In this document: positions 7,045 through 12,472 of the stretch, piece after piece | Numbering within the stretch: the first letter of the stretch is position 1 | Layout of the letters: each line of letters starts with the position of its first letter | Translations under genes and position numbers: made by a program | The notes under the pieces: generated by a model | The model's database searches: none | The model's input: only the letters and a program-made list of their open reading frames with translations | Told to the model about the DNA's origin: nothing | From: Gammaproteobacteria bacterium | GTDB lineage: Bacteria > Pseudomonadota > Gammaproteobacteria > Burkholderiales > Burkholderiaceae_C | Direction: 5' to 3' | DNA length: 12,472 nucleotides | Assembly: GCA_018903185.1 (NCBI GenBank) | Contig: JAHIQV010000514.1 | Coordinates: 1 to 12,472, forward strand

Positions 7045-8150
7045 GCCCATTCTTTCAGCGCTTCCTGCCACAGCCAAGCCAGGGTGTCAGCCTTGGGGAG
7101 CGCAATCGCCGGGCCACTGACGCTGTAGGCACCGGCGTCCAACGGGTCGCTGAGTTTGAAGTCTTTGGGTGAGCCATCGGCTTCGACGAACCTGGCGCTG
7201 TCAAACCCACGCAGCCGGACGCTGCCACCTGTTGCGCGGGCCACAAAAAACTCGCCCAGGCTGCAGCCCAGCAGGCGGCCGGCCGCGCTGTCCACCGGGA
7301 AGTGCACACCGGCCACCGTGCGGTTCACGGCGATGCGTGCGGCCAAGCGTTGCAGTTGTACCTGGCTGTTCTCGCCATCCTTCTTGCCAGGCCGGGCCTG
7401 ATTCATAAAGGACTGCAGCATCTGGGCCACGGCGAAGGCCTCGGTGGCATGCCCACTGGGCCAACTGCCATGCCCCGGGGTCGGGATCATGGGTTGAATC
7501 TGTGGTGAGAACTCGACCGGTCGCAGGGTGGCGAAGATGTGCTTGAAACGCATTTCAACCTGCACACACAGCGCCAGCGTGATCTCGATGAGCTGGATGG
7601 TTTTTTTGTGGCGATGGGCCGACAGCCCCAGCACGGCAGACCAATAACCGACTGGTGCCGTCAACTGGTCGATGATCTCGGCTCCACGGTCGCCACGCAG
7701 GTCGGCGTAGGCGGCCACCAGTTCCAACTGCTGCTTGAGCAAGTCTTTGTCCGGCCCCTGTAAATCCACCAGCGTCTTGTTCTTGATGGTGTTGCCATTG
7801 AGATTGGCGAAACGCATCGACGCCTGTTTTCGGCTCTTGTTCACCGTGACGGACACACCTTCGAACAGCTCTTCGAAGCAGGTGGTCATCCGCGGGCCGT
7901 CAGCCCACAGCTTCAGATTGTCAGGGTGGTCAAAACCGGGCGTCCCCGGGTGAAGAACGGCACTCTGGAACGGGCCGGCGATGGCCGCACGACTGACATC
8001 GATGGCCTGGGATTCCAGGCTTGATCCGTAGCCTCCGCTGTAACCGCCCGAATATCCACCCGAGTACCCGCCTGAATAGCCACCGGAATAGCCACCGTTA
8101 TAGCCCCCTGAGTAGCCGCCGCTATACCCGCCGCTATACCCTCCGCTCAT
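7041..8150 (-). CDS. Vanadium-haloperoxidase/PAP2 superfamily enzyme with N-terminal SGGY repeats
   Basis: A 369-residue protein. Residues 2-41 are ten SGGY tetrapeptides (the fifth is NGGY). The rest matches the vanadium-dependent haloperoxidase/acid phosphatase fold, with all three active-site motifs: K203-x6-R210-P211, PSGH (231-234), and R277-x5-H283-x3-D287 in NRTVAGVHFPVD. These residues bind vanadate or phosphate, so the reaction could be halide peroxidation or phosphoester hydrolysis; sequence alone does not decide. Unlike PAP2 lipid phosphatases it lacks the expected set of strong membrane helices, and no signal peptide precedes the repeats. The ATG at 8150 has AGGAG 5 bases upstream; a GTG at 8156 abuts the Shine-Dalgarno sequence and is unlikely. 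It starts 26 bases after the cyclase stop and overlaps the protease by 4 bases, so all three genes are coupled. The tail makes it unusual for its family. Confidence 0.82.
   Translation of the reverse strand: MSGGYSGGYSGGYSGGYNGGYSGGYSGGYSGGYSGGYSGGYGSSLESQAIDVSRAAIAGPFQSAVLHPGTPGFDHPDNLKLWADGPRMTTCFEELFEGVSVTVNKSRKQASMRFANLNGNTIKNKTLVDLQGPDKDLLKQQLELVAAYADLRGDRGAEIIDQLTAPVGYWSAVLGLSAHRHKKTIQLIEITLALCVQVEMRFKHIFATLRPVEFSPQIQPMIPTPGHGSWPSGHATEAFAVAQMLQSFMNQARPGKKDGENSQVQLQRLAARIAVNRTVAGVHFPVDSAAGRLLGCSLGEFFVARATGGSVRLRGFDSARFVEADGSPKDFKLSDPLDAGAYSVSGPAIALPKADTLAWLWQEALKEWA
8028..8147 (-). repeat. Ten 12-bp units encoding SGGY tetrapeptides
   Basis: Ten contiguous 12-bp units encode Ser-Gly-Gly-Tyr, with Asn replacing Ser in unit five. 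All ten DNA units differ from one another. Serine is spelled AGC, TCA, TCC and TCG; glycine uses all four codons; tyrosine is TAT six times and TAC four times. Such divergence with a constant peptide indicates selection on the protein and argues against recent slippage expansion. Confidence 0.95.
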
Positions 8151-8176
8151 ATGCACTCCTATCCTGGTGTTGAAGT

Positions 8177-10003
8177 TCAGTGTTCAGGCAAGCCCAATGC
8201 ACTCAGAACGCGTGCACCGTGTTGCCTTGTCTTGCTCTGGCTCCCTGACGCGAGGTATCGGCTCACCGTCAGGTCTGGTTGGAGCTGCCGTAACAACTCG
8301 AATGTCTGTTTGGCGTCGTCGGTGAGACCTGCTTCATACTGCCCGAACAGCAGCGCCCTGATGGTCGGAAGGTGGTACCTGTTTTTGCACAGGGAGCTCT
8401 TGCACAGCGCAATGGATCGGCCGTAGTCACCGATCGCCAGGTAGCTGTTGGCCAGCATCATCTCGAAATAGTATTTCTGCGGATCCAGCGGCGAGAGGTG
8501 CAGGGCGTTTTCGGCTTCGATCATCGAATCCGTGGGGGTGCCCCACATCTGTGACCACACGCTGTTGTACAGCCAGGCCATGGCGTCGTTCGGGTTGCTC
8601 TGGGTGGCTTCCTGCAGCAGGCGGTGCGAGGCGTCCACGTCCTCGCCCAAGTGACACAGCGCATGGCCCTTGATGGCCATGGCCAGCGAGCTGGAGGGCT
8701 CCAGATCGAGCGCGCGGTCGGCCATGTCGATCGCTCGCTGGAATTCCCTGGCCGGATCGGTTGCGATGCCTTGCACCACCTGCATGATGTGCCACTTGGC
8801 CATCCAGGCCCGGGGTGCCGCCACGCGTTTGTGCCGTTCAGCCACCGCCTCGAGCAGCTGCTGGCTGCGCTGCAGGTCGCGGGCTGTCGAGCGGTGCATG
8901 AGCGTGATGCCACCCAGCATGAGCGAATTGCTGTCCAGCTTGGGCAGGGGCAGCACCAGACTGCGCTGGATTTCGGCATGGAGCAGTGCGTGGGCACAGG
9001 CGGAGCTGAGCGTGTTGAGCAATTCGCTTTGCTCCTGCACCAGGTCCAGGGTGTCGCCACCGAGGCGCTCGGCCCACACGACTTCATGGCGGCGGGTGTC
9101 GGACAGCTCGGCCATGATGACCACCTTGTCACCCAGGGTGGCATAGCTGCCGCTGAGCACAAAGGCGGCGTCGAGCCGGGCGTCGATTTCGCCGGGGCTG
9201 GCGCTGCGGTTGCGAAAGGCCGTGGTGGACAGGCGTGAGATCACGCGCAGGTCCTGGGTGCGAGAAAGCTGTGCGATCACGCCGTCGGCAATGAGCTCGC
9301 CGATGACGAAGTGTTCCGGCGAAGGGTTGCGGGCCTCGAACGGGATGACGGCGATGGAAGGCCGGAAGTCGACGGGCGCGGCTTCGCGCGCCGCGGGCCG
9401 CCAGATCACCTGGCCGTCTCGCACCGGGTGAACCAGCCAGGTGCGCACCGGCTCGGGCCAGTGTTTGAGATAGCTCTCACCCATGTCCTCGACTTCACCG
9501 TCCACCCCGTCCACGATGGCATCGCGCACGGCTGCCGTGACCACCGTGTCTCCCGGATCGGCCAGGCTGGTCACGCGCGCGGCCAGGTTCACGCCGTGTC
9601 CGTACACGTCTTCGGTGTCGACATACAGGTGGCTGGCGTTGATGCCCGCCCGCAGGTGCAGTTGCTCGGCGGGCGGCAGGGTCTGGTTGAGGGGGGCAAA
9701 GAAACGGTGGAGCTCGTGGGCCGCCTGCAAGGCATCGACGGGCTGGTCGAACTCGGCCAGGATGCCGTCACCCAGGCTCTTGACCAGTCGACCGCGCCGC
9801 TGGGGCAGCACCTGCGTTCGTGCATGGCTGAGAAAGCCGTGCCAGTGGTTCACCACCGCCGACTCGTTTGCCGCCATCAGGCGCACCGATTCCACCAAGT
9901 CCATCACAAGGACCACCCTGTTGTATTGCAGCGGCAACGGCGTCAGGTCCTCATGACCTGAACCGCTGACCGGCATGTTGGGCTGTGGGGGTGGAGCTGT
10001 CAT
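8177..10003 (-). CDS. Class III adenylate cyclase with TolB-N/FlgO-like and TPR domains
   Basis: A 608-residue soluble protein. The N-terminal class III cyclase domain (about 28-190) has both metal aspartates, D35 in VLVMDLVESV and D79 in KSLGDG. The adenine-specifying pair is K75 and D132 (EDVYGHGVNLAARV), and the transition-state residues are N139 and R143. The set is complete and favours ATP over GTP. Residues about 214-340 (RPSIAVIPFEARN onward) resemble the TolB-N/FlgO-like domain common in such fusions. Residues about 395-590 are helical TPR-like repeats, probably a protein-interaction sensor. No membrane segment or signal peptide is visible. The ATG at 10003 has GAGG only one base upstream, so ATG 9976 (residue 10) is a possible alternative start. 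It is the first gene of a three-gene operon with the haloperoxidase-like enzyme and the protease. It is expected to make cAMP in the cytoplasm in response to an unknown cue. Confidence 0.88.
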   Translation of the reverse strand: MTAPPPQPNMPVSGSGHEDLTPLPLQYNRVVLVMDLVESVRLMAANESAVVNHWHGFLSHARTQVLPQRRGRLVKSLGDGILAEFDQPVDALQAAHELHRFFAPLNQTLPPAEQLHLRAGINASHLYVDTEDVYGHGVNLAARVTSLADPGDTVVTAAVRDAIVDGVDGEVEDMGESYLKHWPEPVRTWLVHPVRDGQVIWRPAAREAAPVDFRPSIAVIPFEARNPSPEHFVIGELIADGVIAQLSRTQDLRVISRLSTTAFRNRSASPGEIDARLDAAFVLSGSYATLGDKVVIMAELSDTRRHEVVWAERLGGDTLDLVQEQSELLNTLSSACAHALLHAEIQRSLVLPLPKLDSNSLMLGGITLMHRSTARDLQRSQQLLEAVAERHKRVAAPRAWMAKWHIMQVVQGIATDPAREFQRAIDMADRALDLEPSSSLAMAIKGHALCHLGEDVDASHRLLQEATQSNPNDAMAWLYNSVWSQMWGTPTDSMIEAENALHLSPLDPQKYYFEMMLANSYLAIGDYGRSIALCKSSLCKNRYHLPTIRALLFGQYEAGLTDDAKQTFELLRQLQPDLTVSRYLASGSQSKTRQHGARVLSALGLPEH

Positions 10004-10004
10004 A

Positions 10005-10042
10005 CCTCATTGAGGGTAGGTTTTTTTCAGTTTCTCACATTT
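10005..10042 (-). promoter_or_regulatory. Leader elements before the cyclase: palindrome and Crp-like half-site
   Basis: Reading leftward, CCTCAATGAGG (10015-10005) is a perfect palindrome around one base, ending one base before the cyclase ATG and containing its only Shine-Dalgarno-like GAGG. Further upstream, AAATGTGA (10042-10035) is a perfect half of the Crp consensus, but the matching half is poor. No convincing -35/-10 pair was found between here and the terminator at 10109. Both elements are patterns only. Confidence 0.25.
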
Positions 10043-10108
10043 GGGGGGTGCTCTGCAGGGGGTATCCGATTGCCGTGACCCTTCGGCGGCGCCGGTCGCG
10101 CCCAGACG

Positions 10109-10137
10109 AAAAAAAGCCGGCTTGCGCCGGCTCTTTT
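10109..10137 (-). terminator. Intrinsic terminator of the SWIB-domain gene (bidirectional shape)
   Basis: AGCCGGC (10115-10121) pairs perfectly with GCCGGCT (10126-10132) across a 4-base loop. On the minus strand the stem is followed by a T7 run (10115-10109, its first T also closing the stem), a classic rho-independent terminator 41 bases past the SWIB gene stop. The plus strand has CTTTT after the stem and could work weakly the other way. Confidence 0.88.
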
Positions 10138-10178
10138 GATCGAAGGCTCTGCGCGAAGCGCGGAGCCCCGGGGCCTGA

Positions 10179-10631
10179 TCACTTCAGGTGTTCGTTGATC
10201 ATCTTGGTCATTTCGAACATCGAAGCCTGGGCCTTCTTGAAGATCTCCTTCAGCTTGGCGTCGGCGTTGATCATGCGGCGGTTCACTTCGTCCTGCAGCT
10301 TGTTCTTCTTGATGTAAGCCCAGACCTGCTTGGTCACTTCGGTGCGTGGCAGCGGGGTGGAGCCCACGATGGCGGCCAATGCAGCGCTGGGCGTCATGGC
10401 CTTCATGAACGCGGCGTTGGGCGTGCGCTTTTTCGCCGGAGCGGCCTTCTTGGCCGGGGCGGCTTTTTTGGCCGGAGCGGCCTTCTTTGCCGGAGCAGCA
10501 GCCTTCTTGGCCGGAGCGGCTTTCTTCGCGGGTGCAGCGACCTTCTTCGCAGGAGCGGCCTTCTTTGCCGGTGCAGCGGCCTTCTTGGCCGGGGCGGCTT
10601 TTTTAGCCGGCGCTTTTTTTGCAGTTGCCAT
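10179..10631 (-). CDS. SWIB/MDM2-domain protein with histone H1-like Lys/Ala/Pro tail
   Basis: A 150-residue basic protein. Residues 4-69 are almost entirely Lys, Ala and Pro in AAPAKK/AAAPAKK units, like eukaryotic histone H1 tails and bacterial H1-like proteins, and should bind DNA non-specifically. Residues about 72-150 are a SWIB domain (FMKAMTPSAALAAIVG, then TKQVWAYIKKNKLQD and NADAKLKEIF), a fold known from eukaryotic SWI/SNF complexes and from bacterial proteins including chlamydial ones. A nucleoid-associated role is inferred. The ATG at 10631 was chosen over an upstream in-frame start because AAGGA lies about 9 bases before it and the MATAKK start is typical. It has its own promoter-like sequence and a strong terminator, so it is probably monocistronic. 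The tail's repeat length is expected to vary among strains. Confidence 0.9.
   Translation of the reverse strand: MATAKKAPAKKAAPAKKAAAPAKKAAPAKKVAAPAKKAAPAKKAAAPAKKAAPAKKAAPAKKAAPAKKRTPNAAFMKAMTPSAALAAIVGSTPLPRTEVTKQVWAYIKKNKLQDEVNRRMINADAKLKEIFKKAQASMFEMTKMINEHLK
10428..10625 (-). repeat. Imperfect 12/15-bp repeats encoding the KKAAPA tail
   Basis: Units encode alternating PAKKAA and PAKKAAA peptides with one Val substitution near residue 31. Several stretches are nearly identical in DNA, so length change by slippage is plausible here, in contrast to the diversified SGGY array. Confidence 0.9.
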
Positions 10632-10698
10632 GGTTGGATATCCTTCTAGAAGTTGACTATTCACCAGCGGAAAACGCGCTTTCTCACTGGTGTCTCGG

Positions 10699-10727
10699 AT
10701 GCTAATGGACTTGCATCACCATTCCAA
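10699..10727 (-). promoter_or_regulatory. Putative sigma-70 promoter of the SWIB-domain gene
   Basis: On the minus strand TTGGAA (10727-10722) is followed after exactly 17 bases by TAGCAT (10704-10699), each matching consensus at four of six positions. Transcription would start near 10692, giving a leader of about 60 bases. That leader holds a CACCAG/CTGGTG inverted repeat (10662-10667 and 10687-10692) and the ribosome-binding site. Confidence 0.4.
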
Positions 10728-10881
10728 GCGGCGTGATCAGGTTTTTTGCAGGTTTTCAGAGGAAGTGAGGCCCATATTGGCGTTGAAAACAACACTTCAG
10801 CCCACGCCCTGTGCAAGCTGTTCGTCAGAGCGTGTGGGCATGCTCCAATGCGCTCGATTTCCAGGCCCTTCCTCCGTTCGT

Positions 10882-10912
10882 TTTTCAACCGGTTTTCAAT
10901 CCGATTTTCACC
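10882..10912 (+). repeat. Three TTTTCAA/C-type repeats directly before the rraA start
   Basis: TTTTCAACCGG (10882-10892), TTTTCAATCCGA (10893-10904) and TTTTCACC (10905-10912) follow each other at 11-12 base spacing and end at the ATG. No Shine-Dalgarno sequence is present. They could be protein-binding sites at one helical turn, a pyrimidine-rich translation initiation region, or chance. Confidence 0.4.
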
Positions 10913-11419
10913 ATGTCCAACACCCCCATGATGGCCACCTGCGATTTGTGTGACGCCCACAAGAACGATGACTCCGGCGCCTTTCGTGTGCTGCCGCCCG
11001 TGTTCCGCGATTTCGGTGCGGTGCGCCGCTTCGCGGGATCGGTGGTCACCGTCAAATGCTTCGAAGACAACACCCCGGTGAAGCAGGCGGTCGAAAGCGC
11101 GGGCGAGGGCCGGGTGCTGGTGGTGGATGGCGGCGGCTCGTTGCGCCGCGCGCTGCTGGGCGGCAACCTGGGGGCTGCGGCGGCCCGCAATGGCTGGGCT
11201 GGCGTGGTGATCGATGGCTGCGTTCGCGATGTGGCCGAGCTGGCCGTCTGCAACGTGGGCATCCGCGCGCTGGCCTGCATACCGTTGCCCACCGAGCGCC
11301 GCACCGAGGGGCTGCGCGATCTGGCGGTGCAGATCCAGGGTGTGTGGGTGCGGCCGGGCGACTGGCTCTACGCCGACGAGGACGGCATCGTGGTGTCGAA
11401 CGTTCAGCTCACGGGTTGA
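10913..11419 (+). CDS. rraA: RraA-family protein (RNase E activity regulator / HMG aldolase fold)
   Basis: A 168-residue cytoplasmic protein with the RraA signature: ATCDLCDAHK near the start, VVTVKCFEDNTPVKQAVE, RVLVVDGGGSLRRALLG (67-83) and GWAGVVIDGCVRDV (94-107). RraA binds RNase E and dampens RNA decay in E. coli. The same fold includes 4-hydroxy-4-methyl-2-oxoglutarate aldolase, whose G-x20-R-D motif is present here (G84, R105, D106), with a following acidic residue (E109). Length and overall pattern suit the RraA-type group. The ATG at 10913 starts the conserved region; no Shine-Dalgarno sequence is seen and three TTTTCA repeats abut it. It is convergent with the TauE/SafE-like gene, with a palindromic element between the stops. 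Which activity dominates cannot be decided from sequence. Confidence 0.85.
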   Translation: MSNTPMMATCDLCDAHKNDDSGAFRVLPPVFRDFGAVRRFAGSVVTVKCFEDNTPVKQAVESAGEGRVLVVDGGGSLRRALLGGNLGAAAARNGWAGVVIDGCVRDVAELAVCNVGIRALACIPLPTERRTEGLRDLAVQIQGVWVRPGDWLYADEDGIVVSNVQLTG

Positions 11420-11450
11420 ACTGGAATGCCACTGGTCGCAGCGCAGGGCC

Positions 11451-11511
11451 GCCCCACGCAAGACCGCACCCTTTGGGGGGCAGCGACCCGCGCCGCGGTG
11501 GAGCGTGGGGG
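11451..11511. repeat. Palindromic intergenic element between convergent rraA and permease genes
   Basis: Outer arms CCCCACGC (11452-11459) and GCGTGGGG (11503-11510) are exact reverse complements. They enclose a CCC-TTT-GGGGGG mini-hairpin (11469-11480) and a GC-rich segment. The form resembles dispersed intergenic elements I recognise from Comamonadaceae genomes, which often lie between convergent genes and may act as terminators. Copy number in this genome cannot be seen here. Confidence 0.6.
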
Positions 11512-11522
11512 CTCACAGCCCT

Positions 11523-12338
11523 TCAGGCTGCCAGGCCCTTGTAGAGCATGTAGGCGGCCAGCACGTAGAGGATGCTGGCGAAGACGCGCTTGAGCGATTT
11601 CACCGGCAGCGCGTGCGCCGCCTTCACACCCAAGGGCGCCATGATCACGCTGGCGATGGCGATGACCAGCAACGCGGGCAGAAACACATAGCCCAGCGAA
11701 CCGGTGGGCAAGCCAGCCACGTCCTGACCGGCGACGATGTAGCCCAGGGCATTGGCCAGCGCAATCGGAAAGCCGAGCGCGGCGCTGGTGGCCACGGCGT
11801 TGTGGATGGCGACGTTGCACCAGGTCATGAAGGGCACGCTCACGAAGCCGCCCCCCGCACCCACCAGACCGGAGAGGAAGCCGATGGTCGTGCCCGCGCC
11901 GATCTGGCCCGCGGTGCCGGGCAGGGTGCGTGTGGGTTTGGGTTTTTTGTCCATCAGCATCTGCGTCGCGGAGAAACTGACGAAGGCGGCAAACACCAGC
12001 GCGAGCCACGAACCCTTGAGCATCGAGAACACGCCCAGACTGGCCAGCGCGGCACCCAGCACGATGCCCGGCGCCAGGCGCTTGACGATGTCCCAGCGCA
12101 CGGCACCGCGCTGGTGGTGCGCGCGCACGCTGGAGATGGAGGTGAAGATGATGGTGGCCATGGAGGTGGCGATGGCCATCTTGATCGATAGATCGGGGGC
12201 GACACCGCGACCCGAAAGGATCACGGTGATGAAGGGCACCATGATCATGCCCCCACCGATGCCGAGCAGGCCGGCCAGGAAGCCGGTGCACAGGCCAAGG
12301 GCAACCAGTTCGGCAATGAGCAGAGGTTCAAGGATCAT
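11523..12338 (-). CDS. TauE/SafE family membrane permease (sulfite exporter-like)
   Basis: A 271-residue inner-membrane protein with about eight hydrophobic segments and the two internally repeated glycine motifs of the TauE/SafE family, FLAGLLGIGGGMIMVP (20-35) and FLSGLVGAGGGFVSVP (154-169). The family exports sulfite, sulfoacetate or related organosulfur anions, but many members have unknown substrates; no sulfur gene is adjacent. The ATG at 12338 was chosen because it gives the usual length and a direct run into the first membrane helix. A GTG at 12368 would add ten residues, and neither start has a clear Shine-Dalgarno sequence. It is convergent with the rraA-type gene. Confidence 0.85.
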   Translation of the reverse strand: MILEPLLIAELVALGLCTGFLAGLLGIGGGMIMVPFITVILSGRGVAPDLSIKMAIATSMATIIFTSISSVRAHHQRGAVRWDIVKRLAPGIVLGAALASLGVFSMLKGSWLALVFAAFVSFSATQMLMDKKPKPTRTLPGTAGQIGAGTTIGFLSGLVGAGGGFVSVPFMTWCNVAIHNAVATSAALGFPIALANALGYIVAGQDVAGLPTGSLGYVFLPALLVIAIASVIMAPLGVKAAHALPVKSLKRVFASILYVLAAYMLYKGLAA

Positions 12339-12404
12339 GAGGGGGTCGGGGCCAAACGCCGAAAGCACGCGCAGGAGGGGGAGCCACCCAGATCAGCCGT
12401 GGAA

Positions 12405-12472
12405 CCGGCTTCGCCGGGCCACTGGCTGCGTTCCCCCTCCCGCAGGAGAGGGGGGAAGACGCGAAGCGGCGC
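12405..12472. repeat. Palindromic intergenic element at the right edge (incomplete)
   Basis: CCGGC (12405-12409) and GCCGG (12413-12417) form a tight hairpin. TTCCCCCTC (12431-12439) pairs with GAGGGGGGAA (12448-12457) with one bulged G. Then GAAGCGGCGC runs off the window. The style matches short GC-rich intergenic repeats of Comamonadaceae. It lies upstream of the leftward permease gene, and no promoter could be picked out in 12339-12404. Confidence 0.5.

Noticed and set aside
8028..8147. The 12-bp tandem array as a CRISPR or minisatellite
   Set aside because: Units are contiguous without spacers, all differ in DNA, and stay in frame inside a coding sequence with one constant peptide.
10188..10656. 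Plus-strand open frames with AGAAFLA-type repeats opposite the SWIB gene
   Set aside because: They are the complement of the Lys/Ala/Pro repeat, which stays open in several frames. The minus-strand gene has a ribosome-binding site, promoter and terminator.

Overview
This is a GC-rich window with compact, Burkholderiales-style gene organisation. Protein flavour and two palindromic intergenic elements suggest the Comamonadaceae (a Hydrogenophaga/Acidovorax-like beta-proteobacterium). That placement is by recognition, not by a search. Ten genes can be supported; the first is cut by the left edge. No tRNA, rRNA, CRISPR array or transposase is visible, and no gene-free stretch exceeds 300 bases.

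Left part (1-3469): a leftward AraC-type regulator (N-terminal cupin only) is divergent from a rightward pair, an Fsr-like major facilitator transporter and a thiamine-diphosphate enzyme of the acetolactate synthase superfamily. The 89-base divergent region holds a plausible promoter overlapping two GGAATT boxes one helical turn apart. It reads as a small-molecule transport and keto-acid metabolism locus under a local regulator; the substrate is unknown.

Regulatory pair (3595-4947): a LuxR-type response protein with a PAS-like N-terminus is followed 6 bases later by a Crp/Fnr protein. The Crp/Fnr protein keeps the cyclic-nucleotide phosphate-binding residues and a Crp-like recognition helix. 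The leader of the pair can fold its Shine-Dalgarno sequence into an 8-bp hairpin, or alternatively display it in a loop.

The striking block is the leftward three-gene operon at 10003-5038. It encodes (i) a soluble class III adenylate cyclase fused to a TolB-N/FlgO-like domain and TPR repeats, (ii) a vanadium-haloperoxidase/PAP2-type enzyme whose N-terminus is ten tandem SGGY tetrapeptides, and (iii) an S8 subtilisin-like protease whose start overlaps the haloperoxidase stop (ATGA). Neither enzyme shows a signal peptide. The ten SGGY units all use different DNA, so the peptide rather than the DNA repeat is being conserved. A cyclase, a tyrosine-repeat redox/phosphatase enzyme and an intracellular protease together look like an undescribed signalling, self-modifying or conflict system.

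Right part (10109-12472): a SWIB-domain protein with a histone-H1-like Lys/Ala/Pro tail (own promoter and intrinsic terminator), an RraA-family protein, and a convergent TauE/SafE family membrane permease. Palindromic intergenic elements lie between the last two genes and at the right edge.
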